64,000 nucleotides of DNA from JANXVR01 sp034667405 (GCA_034667405.1 JAXDJX010000029.1:1-64000); one strand, 5' to 3'; shown: positions 28,490 to 37,258, counted from the first letter of the stretch. Notes: generated by a model from the sequence alone, not told the origin. Made by a program: numbers and translations.

Positions 28490-29596
28490 TCACTTCAAGC
28501 TCTCCAGGTACGCGGCCAAGGCGTCGATCTCATGCTCCGTTAGATGGTAGTTGGGCATCTTCGAACCGAACTTCACGGCGTTGGGATCTCTCAGCCATGC
28601 CTTCAATGCGGGTATGTCCGTCGTATCCCAGTTGCAGCCGGCGAAACATGAGTGCGCGGGATCGCCGAACTTCGTGAGGTTCGGCCCGGCCGTGCCGGCT
28701 GCGTCCGTTCCGCCGACGGCGTGACACGCGATGCACGACCCCAGGCCGCTGCTGAGCGGATTCATGAAGATGCCCAAGCCCTCTTTCGCCAACGGATCCG
28801 TCGGGGTGGCGCTCGGGAGCTTCTGGTTGGCAACCCAGGCGTCCCATTGCGTCGCGTCGAGCGCTTCGACGCGCACCAACATCTTGCCGTGCTCCAGACC
28901 GCAGAACTCCGCGCACTGGCCGTAGTAGGTGCCGGGGTGATCGGCCTGCATCAGGATGTGGTTCGTGCGATTGGGAACGACGTCCTGCTTGCCGGCGAGC
29001 TGGGGGATCCAGAACGAGTGGATGACCTCGAAGTCCGGGTTGTTCCCGGGGACCCCGCCGTTGAGTGCGCCCCCTTTGGACGCCAGCGAGAGGTAGACCG
29101 GCCGGTCCGTGGGGATGACCATCACGTCGGCCGTGGTGATCGGGAGGCTGTCCCCATAGGTGGTCTTCATGTCGCTGTCGGTATAGGAGAACCCCCACCA
29201 CCATTGGTGGCCCTCGACCGTGATGTTGAGGGCGTTGGCGGGTGGTCGCGCGGCCAGATCCCAGATCGTGGCGATGGTCGGGATCATGACGAACCCCAGG
29301 AGGACGGCGGGCGCGATGGTCCACATGATCTCGAGGCGGGTGTTGCCGTGGGTCTGTGGTGGCGTGCGGTTCTGGCCCTTGCGGTGCCGCCACTTCAGCG
29401 CGATGAAGACGATCCCGCCCTCCACCAGCACGAACACGACCACGGCGATCCAGAAGATCGGGACGAAGAGGTTCTTCACCTGCTGGGCGTAGGGACCTTC
29501 AGGCTTCAGGGGGTCTTGCGATGCGTGCGGGACACACGACGCCAGCAGCAGTGCGAGGGCAACGAGCCCGAAGGCCCAGAGCACCTTCTTCCGCAC
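28490..29596 (-). CDS. ctaC: cytochrome c oxidase subunit II with fused cytochrome c (caa3)
   Basis: This 368-residue lipoprotein (signal ending LLLASC) has two TM helices, a CuA domain and a C-terminal cytochrome c. The CuA ligands are in VIHSFW and GQCAEFCGLEHGKM; heme c binds at CIACH with Met in SKMPNYH. An unusual Cys pair, HSCFAGCNW, sits between them. The preferred start is GTG 29594-29596 with GGAGG 10 nt upstream; an in-frame GTG at 29630-29632 would add 12 residues. A candidate -10, TACAGT, lies at 29654-29659 (minus). This is the first gene of the oxidase operon. Confidence 0.93.
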   Translation of the reverse strand: MRKKVLWAFGLVALALLLASCVPHASQDPLKPEGPYAQQVKNLFVPIFWIAVVVFVLVEGGIVFIALKWRHRKGQNRTPPQTHGNTRLEIMWTIAPAVLLGFVMIPTIATIWDLAARPPANALNITVEGHQWWWGFSYTDSDMKTTYGDSLPITTADVMVIPTDRPVYLSLASKGGALNGGVPGNNPDFEVIHSFWIPQLAGKQDVVPNRTNHILMQADHPGTYYGQCAEFCGLEHGKMLVRVEALDATQWDAWVANQKLPSATPTDPLAKEGLGIFMNPLSSGLGSCIACHAVGGTDAAGTAGPNLTKFGDPAHSCFAGCNWDTTDIPALKAWLRDPNAVKFGSKMPNYHLTEHEIDALAAYLESLK

Positions 29597-29693
29597 GATC
29601 CCGTTCCCTCCCCAACGCACGCTCACGGGCACACACCCGTTCAGAACGCGCGAACTGTACCACTGCCCCCGGCCGCACCTGAACTCCTGCCGG

Positions 29694-30686
29694 TCACTTC
29701 GCGTATGAATGCAGGCCGGCGATCCACAGGTTCACGGCGTAGTACGTCACGAACAGAGATGCGAAGCCGACCAGAGCGACGACTGCCGCCCGCTTGCCCT
29801 TCCAGCCGGACGTGGCGCGGGCATGCAGATAGCCTGCGAAGATGGTCCACGTGATGAACGACCACGTCTCCTTTGGGTCCCAGCCCCAATACCTGCCCCA
29901 CGCTTGCTGCGCCCAGATGGCGCCACAGATCACACCGAAGGTCCAGATCGGGAAGCCGAACGAGATCATCCGGTAAGCCGCCCTGTCCAAGGTGGCGGCG
30001 GATGGGAACCGGCCACGGGCCACCGCGCGCTCGGCAACGGCTCCATCCCCGTCGGCGACCAGGTCGTGCGGAGCGGCCTCCCCCGCGGCCTCAGGCGCAG
30101 TATCGAGATCCAGAGAGCCGCCCATGATGGGTGGAGGCGGCGGCGGCACCCTGCGCGCCGCTTCGCGCAACTGTCCTCGCTCGCTCCAATCTTTGAACAA
30201 GAAGACGAACGAGATGATGCAGCCCACACCCAGCAGGCTCGAAGCCGTGATCATCGCCGTGACGTGGATCTGGCGCCAATAGGAGTTCAGCGCCGGCAGG
30301 AGCGCTCCCGGCCCGACATAGAAGAACGATGCCCCCATCGCCATGGTGACCACGGCGAAGAAGAGCGCGAAACCGCCAAGCGTTTTGGACCCGATCTGGC
30401 GTTCGACCAGGACTAGGTAGGCGACGACCACCAGGAACGACAGCACCATGGAGAACTCGTACATGTTGCCCCAGGGGATCCGGTCGTCGGCGATTCCCCG
30501 GGCGACGATCGCCAGAAGACTCCCGACCGCGCCGAATGACGCGATGGTCGTTGCGACCTTGCCGATCCAAGGCCTGGAGAACGCCAGGAGCGCGAAATAC
30601 GCGACCATGCCCGCGATGTAGGCGAACAGCGCCACGGTGAACGCATCCTTCGCCACTCGGGCCCACTGGAGTTGCGTTGGGGTCAT
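29694..30686 (-). CDS. ccsB: cytochrome c biogenesis protein CcsB/ResC
   Basis: This 330-residue multi-helix protein of the system II heme-ligation complex has the heme-handling WWD signature WGRYWGWDPKETWSFITW near residue 270. A Pro-rich cytoplasmic loop (about residues 178-240) is longer than usual. It pairs with ResB to attach heme to c-type cytochromes outside the membrane. The ATG at 30684-30686 overlaps the resB stop. Confidence 0.93.
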   Translation of the reverse strand: MTPTQLQWARVAKDAFTVALFAYIAGMVAYFALLAFSRPWIGKVATTIASFGAVGSLLAIVARGIADDRIPWGNMYEFSMVLSFLVVVAYLVLVERQIGSKTLGGFALFFAVVTMAMGASFFYVGPGALLPALNSYWRQIHVTAMITASSLLGVGCIISFVFLFKDWSERGQLREAARRVPPPPPPIMGGSLDLDTAPEAAGEAAPHDLVADGDGAVAERAVARGRFPSAATLDRAAYRMISFGFPIWTFGVICGAIWAQQAWGRYWGWDPKETWSFITWTIFAGYLHARATSGWKGKRAAVVALVGFASLFVTYYAVNLWIAGLHSYAK

Positions 30687-32260
30687 GGGATCGCCACTTC
30701 CTTCTCTCGAGGAACCTCTCCACCGGCAGCTTCCGTCACTGCCCGCACCAGCCGAGCGAACTCCTCTTCGAATTGCGTCTTGCGCTGGAGCGCGAAGCCC
30801 CCGATCTGCACCACCGAACCGGTTCCTGCCGGTTGCACCCGCACCCACACCTTTCGCCGGGCTGTGTAGAGCGCGGGAAGCAGACCGACCAGGATGAGGA
30901 TAGCCGCGAGCAAGACGATGGGCACGCCGCGGTCCCGGCTCACCTGGAGAACAGTGAACTTCCGGACGCTGGGCATCGAGATGGTCAGCCGGTTCCCGTA
31001 GTCGATCTTCCCGGTCCTCGGATCCGGGGTCAGCTCGTCACCCGTTCGCAGGTCGATGGTCTGCCCCTCTCCGACGATGCTCGACTCGACCTTACGCAAC
31101 AAGGATGTGTCCAGATGCAAGGTCCTCGAGGTGTCGAAGATCCGGCCTTCGTACGTGGAGAAACGGATGATCGGCGCGTTCAACGTGGTCATGGGGATGG
31201 GCTCACCAGTGGTCTTGACCCCGATGAAGGCGCCGCTGTCGGGCCAGAACTCCATGGAGACCCCGACGTTGGGGGCAAGGGTCGTTAGTTTCTCCGTGCC
31301 GTACCAGGGAAGCGCGAGCGCCGGGACGTCCTTCGGCGGTGTGTCCTGCGCCATGGCGACGGGACCCGACGCCAGGAGGCGACCACCCTGCCGGATCTCG
31401 ACGACCGGCGCCCAGCCGAACCCATATTGGAAGATATCCATGCCTTCGTAATGCGCCGGCTGGTTCACGCGGATGTCGGCGGTTGCGGTCACGGCACCGG
31501 AGGGATCGAGCAACTGCACCTTCGAGACGAAGTCCATCGGGATCCCGGTGTCCCGGTACGTGTCGCGGAAGCTGTTCAGACGGATGCCGATGCCGCTGAA
31601 GTTCCCGGTGAAGAAGCGGCCGGTACGCACCTGGCCGAAATAGTTCGCGCGGGCGTCAACGAAGGTCTGGCCCTCGATGATCACGGCGTGCCCGGTGTAG
31701 CCGGTTCCCTTGCCCACCAGGACCCCCAGGAGGATGAGGACGAACGCCCAGTGGAACAGCAGGCTTCCGATCTCGCGAGCGGTCCCTTTCTCCGCCGCCA
31801 CCTGCGTCTCGCCGGCCGCGGTCCGGAACAACCGCCGCGACAACACCCGGCGGGATGCCGCCAGCACCGTCGCAGGTGCGGCGTCCACCCGGACCTCCCG
31901 GTAGAGCGGGAAGGCGTCGATCTCGCGCGCCTGGACGGGCCGCTGTCTTGCGCTTCGGATGGCCGCGCGCGTTCGCGGGATCAGGCACGCGAAGAGTGAC
32001 ACGAAGAGCAGGGTGGTGATCAGGGTGAACCACCATGAGCCGAAGACCTCGAAGAACCCTGCCTTCCGGTAGAAGAGACCCAGGAGAGGGTGGTCGATCA
32101 GGAAGTGCGCCACCCGCTCCGGCGAATTCATCTCCTGCGGCACCAACGACCCCACGACCGAGGCCAACGCCAGCATGAGCAGCAGGATGAGGGCCGTTCG
32201 CATGGAGCGGAGCGACCGCCACGCGAAGGCGGCAGAGCGGGGAAGGGAGGGGGGTGTCAT
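30683..32260 (-). CDS. resB: cytochrome c biogenesis protein ResB/Ccs1
   Basis: This 525-residue partner of CcsB has three N-terminal helices, a large extracytoplasmic domain (about 200-440) and a final helix (about 455-475, GVPIVLLAAILILVGLLPAL). Helix 3 contains LLFHWAFVLILLGVLVGK with the expected His. The start is ATG 32258-32260, overlapping the ccdA stop; the open frame further upstream is ccdA shadow. Confidence 0.93.
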   Translation of the reverse strand: MTPPSLPRSAAFAWRSLRSMRTALILLLMLALASVVGSLVPQEMNSPERVAHFLIDHPLLGLFYRKAGFFEVFGSWWFTLITTLLFVSLFACLIPRTRAAIRSARQRPVQAREIDAFPLYREVRVDAAPATVLAASRRVLSRRLFRTAAGETQVAAEKGTAREIGSLLFHWAFVLILLGVLVGKGTGYTGHAVIIEGQTFVDARANYFGQVRTGRFFTGNFSGIGIRLNSFRDTYRDTGIPMDFVSKVQLLDPSGAVTATADIRVNQPAHYEGMDIFQYGFGWAPVVEIRQGGRLLASGPVAMAQDTPPKDVPALALPWYGTEKLTTLAPNVGVSMEFWPDSGAFIGVKTTGEPIPMTTLNAPIIRFSTYEGRIFDTSRTLHLDTSLLRKVESSIVGEGQTIDLRTGDELTPDPRTGKIDYGNRLTISMPSVRKFTVLQVSRDRGVPIVLLAAILILVGLLPALYTARRKVWVRVQPAGTGSVVQIGGFALQRKTQFEEEFARLVRAVTEAAGGEVPREKEVAIP

Positions 32261-32997
32261 AGGCCCGGAAGGTACCGCTGAAGCGGCGCGAACCACCGCG
32301 TGAACTGGCCGGTCATGAGCAGGATGCCGATCCCTACGAGCAGGACGCCGGAGACGCCGCCGATCCAGCGATAGTTGCGCTTGATCCAGCCGTAGGCACC
32401 CATGAATCGTTGCACCCCAAGACCGATCAAGAGGAAGGGAAGCCCCAGACCGAGTGAATAGAGGCTCAGAAGGACCACCGCCCGGACCGTGCCGCCGTTG
32501 CGAGCCAGCGTGAGGATGGCGCCCAGGACAGGGCCGATACACGGTGTCCAGCCGGCCGCGAACGCCATCCCGAGCCCAAGGGCGCCGACCCGGCCCGGCC
32601 GAATCCGCTCCAGGAACGGGCGGCGCTCTCGGTAGAGGCCCACACCACCGATCCGCACGGCATAGGCGACCATCAGCACGCCAACGATGACCACGATCCC
32701 CCCGGAGATCCGCTGGCCCCACCGATCGTCCCCCCGGAGGATCGGGATGAGGCTGGCCGACACCCCGAGCGCCACGAAGATGATCCCGAAGCCGGCGATG
32801 AACAGGAGGATCGGTGCTACACGACGGCGGTCGTCCTCCTCGGCCCGGCCGCCGGCGATGAACGAAAGGTAGCCCGGGACGAGTGGCAAGACGCACGGCG
32901 AGGCGAACGACACCGTCCCCGCCGCGAACGCAAGGAACGGGGCCCACCACGAGCCGATGCCGCCCGAAGCGTCGATGGCCAGGACCGGAGTCAGCAC
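32257..32997 (-). CDS. ccdA: thiol-disulfide transporter CcdA
   Basis: This 246-residue, six-helix protein moves reducing equivalents across the membrane to keep apocytochrome c thiols reduced. The two conserved motifs are SFASPCVLPLVPGYLSF and GWTPCIGPVLGAIL. It is the first gene of ccdA-resB-ccsB. The start is GTG 32995-32997, with TAGACT 6 nt upstream, which fits a leaderless transcript. The bc operon diverges from this point. Confidence 0.93.
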   Translation of the reverse strand: MLTPVLAIDASGGIGSWWAPFLAFAAGTVSFASPCVLPLVPGYLSFIAGGRAEEDDRRRVAPILLFIAGFGIIFVALGVSASLIPILRGDDRWGQRISGGIVVIVGVLMVAYAVRIGGVGLYRERRPFLERIRPGRVGALGLGMAFAAGWTPCIGPVLGAILTLARNGGTVRAVVLLSLYSLGLGLPFLLIGLGVQRFMGAYGWIKRNYRWIGGVSGVLLVGIGILLMTGQFTRWFAPLQRYLPGL

Positions 32998-33003
32998 GTG
33001 CCG

Positions 33004-33009
33004 AGTCTA
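33004..33009 (-). promoter_or_regulatory. candidate leaderless -10 for ccdA
   Basis: TAGACT on the minus strand lies exactly 6 nt before the ccdA GTG, which would put the transcription start on the start codon. No good -35 is seen. Confidence 0.35.
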
Positions 33010-33145
33010 GGTGGGCGCACGTCGGAAGGTGGTGGGGGCGCGGGAACCATCCAACCACCAGTTGGGTTGCCTACGCGTCCGGTGAGGCGCCATAGTGTGC
33101 GCCGTCGTTCGCGAGATACTAGGTGCGCGCACGACCGCGGGTCCG

Positions 33146-33173
33146 TTGGGCTCGTGTACGACATGGCTATAAT
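33146..33173 (+). promoter_or_regulatory. promoter of the bc complex operon
   Basis: A perfect TATAAT (33168-33173) lies 16 bp after TTGGGC (33146-33151). The transcript would start near 33180 and give a leader of about 20 nt before ATG 33201. This is the best sigma-70-like promoter in the window. Confidence 0.6.
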
Positions 33174-33200
33174 CGCCCCGCCCACGGAGAGAGCGACCGG

Positions 33201-33593
33201 ATGAGCGTTGAGTCCGCCAACACGAACGCACCGATGTCCTTGAAGGGGAGGGCCGAGGCGTTCCTCAAGACCTTCGAATGGACATGGACCACCGCCGTCC
33301 TCTTCTCCTTCGTGATCATGCTCACGCTGGTGATCGGTGTCGGGGTTCTGCCGTCGTTCTGGCTGTACTTCGCCAACACCACGCTCCTGTGGAACCAACC
33401 TCGGCACTTCCATCTGATCTTCGTCACGTGGGACGCGACGGCGGTGTGGATGGTGTTGCTGCGTGATGCCATCGCCATGGGTGTGAGCACCGGCCCGATC
33501 ATCACCATCCTCGTGGGGGGCGCCATCATTCAGAACTGGCGCCGCAGACTTCGGGGCCAAACAGATTCCCGCCCAACCGGCGGGTACCGGTAG
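33201..33593 (+). CDS. unknown two-TM protein, first gene of the bc operon
   Basis: I do not recognise this 130-residue protein. It has a TM segment at about 30-58 (TAVLFSFVIMLTLVIGVGV), an amphipathic aromatic stretch with HFHLIF at about 72-95, a second TM at about 100-116 and a basic tail (NWRRRLRG). GGAGAGAG precedes ATG 33201; a longer frame reaching back to 33123 would pass through the promoter and is rejected. It lies 9 bp before the ferredoxin gene. It may be an accessory subunit or assembly factor of the bc complex; this rests only on position. Confidence 0.7.
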   Translation: MSVESANTNAPMSLKGRAEAFLKTFEWTWTTAVLFSFVIMLTLVIGVGVLPSFWLYFANTTLLWNQPRHFHLIFVTWDATAVWMVLLRDAIAMGVSTGPIITILVGGAIIQNWRRRLRGQTDSRPTGGYR

Positions 33594-33602
33594 GGAGCGC
33601 GG

Positions 33603-33995
33603 ATGGTGTTCACGAAGACAGAGGTCGACATCCGTGACGATTATGTCGTGGAAGCGGTCGACCCTGCGTGGCTAGCACAAGGGGTGAAGTCACCGAAGCA
33701 CCTCATGCTCGACCCCGACAACTGCATCCTGTGTCGCGCGTGCGAAGACGTCTGCCCGTGGAACTGCATCCTGATGATGTCGCCGGAGATCGTCACCGAA
33801 GCAGCCGAGGATTCCGTTGAAGACGAAGTGCACTACGCCAATGCGATCTTCGTTGTCGACGACAATGCGTGCACGCGCTGTTCCGTGTGTGTCGACAGGT
33901 GCCCGACGGACACGCTGTACTATGCCCGACTGCCCGAGGACTCCGGAGCCAAACGCACCATGGCGGCGGTCCCGGTGTCGCAGGCCGCCGAGTAG
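33603..33995 (+). CDS. 2[4Fe-4S] ferredoxin in the bc operon
   Basis: This 130-residue cytoplasmic iron-sulfur protein has two clusters, CILCRACEDVCPWNC and CTRCSVCVDRCP, separated by about 38 residues, longer than in a small bacterial ferredoxin. The N-terminal 38 residues precede the first cluster. The layout resembles NuoI-like and membrane-complex ferredoxin subunits more than soluble clostridial ferredoxins. No signal peptide or TM is seen. It lies between the two-TM protein and cytochrome b, which suggests a cytoplasmic electron entry or exit at the quinone complex; that function is inference. Confidence 0.85.
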   Translation: MVFTKTEVDIRDDYVVEAVDPAWLAQGVKSPKHLMLDPDNCILCRACEDVCPWNCILMMSPEIVTEAAEDSVEDEVHYANAIFVVDDNACTRCSVCVDRCPTDTLYYARLPEDSGAKRTMAAVPVSQAAE

Positions 33996-34012
33996 ATGGA
34001 AGAGGGGAAGGG

Positions 34013-34783
34013 TTGAAGCTGAAGCCGCCGTCGCCGAGCGAACTCGGCGACCGCCTCCGCGACACTGAGGTCTGGAAGTCCATCTTCCGGCCCGGTTCGG
34101 TGTTCCGGAAGGGTTACAAGGACACCTCGCGCGACCGCGCCCTCGCAACGATGAACAACGTCCTGTACCACCTTCACCCGACGAAGGTGAAGCGGCACGG
34201 GTTGAAGCTCACCTACACCTTCTGCCTGGGTGGCCTCTCGTTCTTCCTGTTCATCGTTCTCACGGTGACGGGGATCTTCCTGATGTTCTTCTACCGGCCC
34301 ATGGCCGACCTGGGCGGCGCCACGGCGTACGCCGACATGCAAAGCATCCGAACCACGGTGTTCTTCGGGGACTGGATGCGCAACATGCACCGATGGGGAG
34401 CCCACCTCATGGTGTTCTCCGTGACCCTGCATATGGCGCGCGTGTTCTACACCGGGGCGTACAAGCCACCGCGCGAGTTCAACTGGGTCGTCGGCGTCAT
34501 CCTGTTGTTCCTGACGCTGGGCCTTTCGTTCACCGGGTACCTCCTGCCCTGGGACCAGCTGTCGATCTGGGCCGTCACGGTGGGAACCTCTCTCGCCGGC
34601 TATTCACCCTTCATCGCCAAGCAGGCGAACTTCCTGTTGCTGGGCGGAGCGGTGGTCGGCCCGAACACTCTGCTCCGTTGGTACGTGCTCCACGTCCTCG
34701 CTCTTCCGTTCGTGCTGGTTCTGTTCCTCGCGGTCCACTTCTGGCGGATCCGCAAGGACGGCGGCATCTCAGGACCGCTCTAA
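34013..34783 (+). CDS. cytochrome b6-type subunit (N-terminal half of cytochrome b)
   Basis: This 256-residue di-heme membrane subunit of the menaquinol:cytochrome c oxidoreductase has four helices. The heme ligands are H-x13-H in helix B (MHRWGAHLMVFSVTLHMARV) and H-x14-H in helix D (LHVLALPFVLVLFLAVHFWR). The second spacing is the b6 type. YLLPWDQLSIWAVTVGTS matches the Qo region. The start is TTG 34013, after AGGGGAAGG; upstream in-frame codons fall in the ferredoxin gene. Subunit IV follows separately, as in b6f complexes. Confidence 0.9.
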   Translation: MKLKPPSPSELGDRLRDTEVWKSIFRPGSVFRKGYKDTSRDRALATMNNVLYHLHPTKVKRHGLKLTYTFCLGGLSFFLFIVLTVTGIFLMFFYRPMADLGGATAYADMQSIRTTVFFGDWMRNMHRWGAHLMVFSVTLHMARVFYTGAYKPPREFNWVVGVILLFLTLGLSFTGYLLPWDQLSIWAVTVGTSLAGYSPFIAKQANFLLLGGAVVGPNTLLRWYVLHVLALPFVLVLFLAVHFWRIRKDGGISGPL

Positions 34784-34792
34784 GGAGTAGGG

Positions 34793-35644
34793 ATGAGCTG
34801 GGAAGAATCCAACAAGGACATGGAGGTCTACCAGGCCACCTTGGACGCGCAGCTCGCCGCCGGGGTGGATCGGAAGATCGCCGACGGCCGCGCGCGCTCG
34901 AAGGCCATCCGGGCCTGGCGGGAGGCGCATCCCGAAGAGGCCGCAGCCGAGGAAGCCGCGGCGGTCGCGGCTGCACCGAAGCCCGCTGCGGCAGCGGCCG
35001 CGACGCCGGCAGGAACCCCAGTTGCGTCTGCACCGGCAGCGGCAGGTGCAGTGGCAGCAGCGCCGGTAGTCGCGGCCGCGGCCTCTGCCACCAAACGCGA
35101 GGCGCCGCTTCCCACCGGTGGTGTTCCCACCGCGGCGAAGAAAGGTGCGTCGGAGAAGCACCGCCTGCTCGCCCTGGTTCCACCCGAAGGGATCCAGCGA
35201 GTCGAACGCGAACAGGGCGACCGCGTGAACACCTGGCCGCATCTGCTCATCGAAGAGTTCGTTGCGATGTTCGTGCTGCTGGCGGGGATGGCCATCTTCT
35301 CGACGTTCGTCCAAGCCCCGCTCCGCGAACTCGCCAACCCGAACCTCACACCGAACCCGTCGAAGGCGCCGTGGTACTTCCTAGGACTGCAGGAACTGCT
35401 GCGCTACTTCCACCCGATGGTCGCCGGGATCACCATCCCGACGTTCATCTTGGTGGGGCTCGCCGCTGTCCCGTACGTCGACCGCAACCCCAGCAACCGA
35501 CCGGGTGATCGGAAGATCGCGCTGACGCTGTTCACGATCCTGTTCATGTTCGGAGCGACGCTCACCATCATCGGCTCGTTCTTCCGCGGCCCCGGTTATA
35601 ACTGGGTGTGGCCGTGGACCCAAGGAGTGTTCTTCGAACTATGA
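34793..35644 (+). CDS. cytochrome b subunit IV (PetD-like) with long N-terminal extension
   Basis: This 283-residue protein has three helices in its C-terminal half and supplies the Qo-site loop. The motif at the PEWY position is APWY (residues 192-195), so the usual acidic residue is absent. The first about 145 residues are not part of subunit IV: a charged helix (1-45) and an Ala/Pro-rich linker (about 46-110). The linker may be a flexible tether on the cytoplasmic side. ATG 34793 follows AAGGAG. The stop overlaps the Rieske start (ATGA). Confidence 0.9.
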   Translation: MSWEESNKDMEVYQATLDAQLAAGVDRKIADGRARSKAIRAWREAHPEEAAAEEAAAVAAAPKPAAAAAATPAGTPVASAPAAAGAVAAAPVVAAAASATKREAPLPTGGVPTAAKKGASEKHRLLALVPPEGIQRVEREQGDRVNTWPHLLIEEFVAMFVLLAGMAIFSTFVQAPLRELANPNLTPNPSKAPWYFLGLQELLRYFHPMVAGITIPTFILVGLAAVPYVDRNPSNRPGDRKIALTLFTILFMFGATLTIIGSFFRGPGYNWVWPWTQGVFFEL

Positions 35645-36357
35645 TCGCCACTATCTCTACCGGCCTCGTCATCGCGATCGTCGCGTTCCTGGTGCTCGAC
35701 GTGTTCGCGGTCGTCTTCGGGCTCTCCTTCGTGCGGGCACAGCGCGCGCAGCGTGCAGCCGCCTCGGGACTGCCTGCCGCGCCTGCCGGTACGACGAAGC
35801 CGGTCTCGCGACGGGACTTCTTCCGCGGATCCCTGCTCATCTCCATGGGCGTGTTCCTGGCCGAGTTCGGTGGCGCGACGCTGTCGTTCTTGTGGCCGAG
35901 CCTCAAGGGAGGATTCGGGTCGAAGATCAACGCGGGCGCCGTCAACGACATCAAAGGGCAGATCCAGAACCAGGGCGGACCGTTCTACGTGGGATCGGGC
36001 CGCTTCTACGTTGTCCCCTACAACGGCAAGCCGAACAACGGCGTGGACTACGCGGCGCTCGGCGCCACGACCGATGGCGTCATGGCGCTCTATCAGCGCT
36101 GCGTCCACCTCGGGTGCCGTGTCCCCTTCTGCGCGACGTCCAAGTGGTTCGAATGCCCGTGCCACGGGTCCAAGTACAACTACGCGGGCGAGTACAAGTT
36201 CGGTCCGGCACCCACGGGTATGGAACGCTTCGCTATCACGGTCGACGGCTCGGGCAACCTGATCGTCGACACGTCGACCAAGATCGGTGGGCCGCCTCGC
36301 GGTACCGACACCATCAACGAGCCTCCGCAGGGTCCCTTCTGCGTGGCGCCGGGATAG
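35641..36357 (+). CDS. Rieske [2Fe-2S] protein of the bc complex
   Basis: This 238-residue Rieske subunit has cluster ligands in CVHLGC and CPCHGSKY. A twin-arginine segment (SRRDFFRG, about residues 56-63) precedes a TM helix, typical of Tat-exported Rieske proteins, but here an additional TM helix (about 5-28) comes first, giving at least two helices before the head domain. ATG 35641 overlaps the subunit IV stop. Confidence 0.92.
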   Translation: MIATISTGLVIAIVAFLVLDVFAVVFGLSFVRAQRAQRAAASGLPAAPAGTTKPVSRRDFFRGSLLISMGVFLAEFGGATLSFLWPSLKGGFGSKINAGAVNDIKGQIQNQGGPFYVGSGRFYVVPYNGKPNNGVDYAALGATTDGVMALYQRCVHLGCRVPFCATSKWFECPCHGSKYNYAGEYKFGPAPTGMERFAITVDGSGNLIVDTSTKIGGPPRGTDTINEPPQGPFCVAPG

Positions 36358-36367
36358 GAGGGGAGAC

Positions 36368-37258
36368 ATGCTGGCACTGACAACGGGCGCGGGCGTCATC
36401 CTCCTGATCCTTGGCGGGATATTCGTGGTCGCCGCCGGCGGAGGACTCGTTCTGCGCTCGCGCTCCCGGCGGTCCGAACTGGAGATCCCTCGCGGCATGC
36501 GTCCCGGCCCCTCGGACCAGGCACTCGAAACCCCGCTGCTCCAGAAACTCCAAGGGTGGGGCGTGCTGCTGACGGCCTTCTTCGTGCTGTGGATCCCCTA
36601 CAACTGGGTCACCGAACCCGATACGAACCTGACCCAAGAGCAAGCCTTGAAGACCGAGGCCATCGCGCGCGGTGAGCGTGCCGTCATGCCCTACTCGGAG
36701 GAGAACCAACTGGGCATCGGCTGCACCAACTGTCACGGCCCCGAACTCAAGGGGGGCACCGTCAGGCAGCGGGGCGTCGATCCGGTCACCGGGGACGTCC
36801 TCGCCAGCCACCCGGCCAACCTCTCGACCGTCTGCGGAGGGCCGTTCACCGACCATCCGCTGATCTGGGACATCTCGGACATCCGCGGGACCATCGTGAA
36901 CGGGCGTCCGGACGCGGGTATGCCGTCGTGGAGCATCCGCGAGGCCGGCGCCCTGGACGATCAGCAGATCGACGACCTGGTGAACTACCTGGTCTGGTAC
37001 AGCTCGAAGAACGTTCCGTTCGACCAGAACATCTGCCTCAACCCGGAAGCACAGAAGGCGGCGGTAGGACAGTTCCAACCGTCTCCGACGCTGTACTCCT
37101 ATCAGCACGTGATCAAGCCACTCGTCGACGCAGCAGCCGCGGAAGCCGCGAAGGCATCGGCATCGCCCGGAGGAGCCTCCGCCCCACCGAGCGGGTCGGC
37201 GTCGGCCACCCCATCGCCTTCTGGATCGTCAACCCCAACAAGTGGGAGTGGTAGCTGA
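36368..37258 (+). CDS. membrane-bound monoheme cytochrome c of the bc complex
   Basis: This 296-residue protein has two TM helices (about 5-28 and 65-82) and one c-type heme: CTNCH (about residue 119) with the distal Met in DAGMPSW. The C-terminal 35 residues are a Ser/Pro/Gly tail. It takes the place of cytochrome f/c1 in this operon. AGGAGGGG precedes ATG 36368. The stop shares one base with the next ATG (TGATG). Confidence 0.88.
   Translation: MLALTTGAGVILLILGGIFVVAAGGGLVLRSRSRRSELEIPRGMRPGPSDQALETPLLQKLQGWGVLLTAFFVLWIPYNWVTEPDTNLTQEQALKTEAIARGERAVMPYSEENQLGIGCTNCHGPELKGGTVRQRGVDPVTGDVLASHPANLSTVCGGPFTDHPLIWDISDIRGTIVNGRPDAGMPSWSIREAGALDDQQIDDLVNYLVWYSSKNVPFDQNICLNPEAQKAAVGQFQPSPTLYSYQHVIKPLVDAAAAEAAKASASPGGASAPPSGSASATPSPSGSSTPTSGSGS

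Noticed and set aside
34000..34015. ATG at 33995 as a tiny gene or start of cytochrome b
   Set aside because: It reads only six codons before a stop in another frame; the cytochrome b frame begins at TTG 34013.
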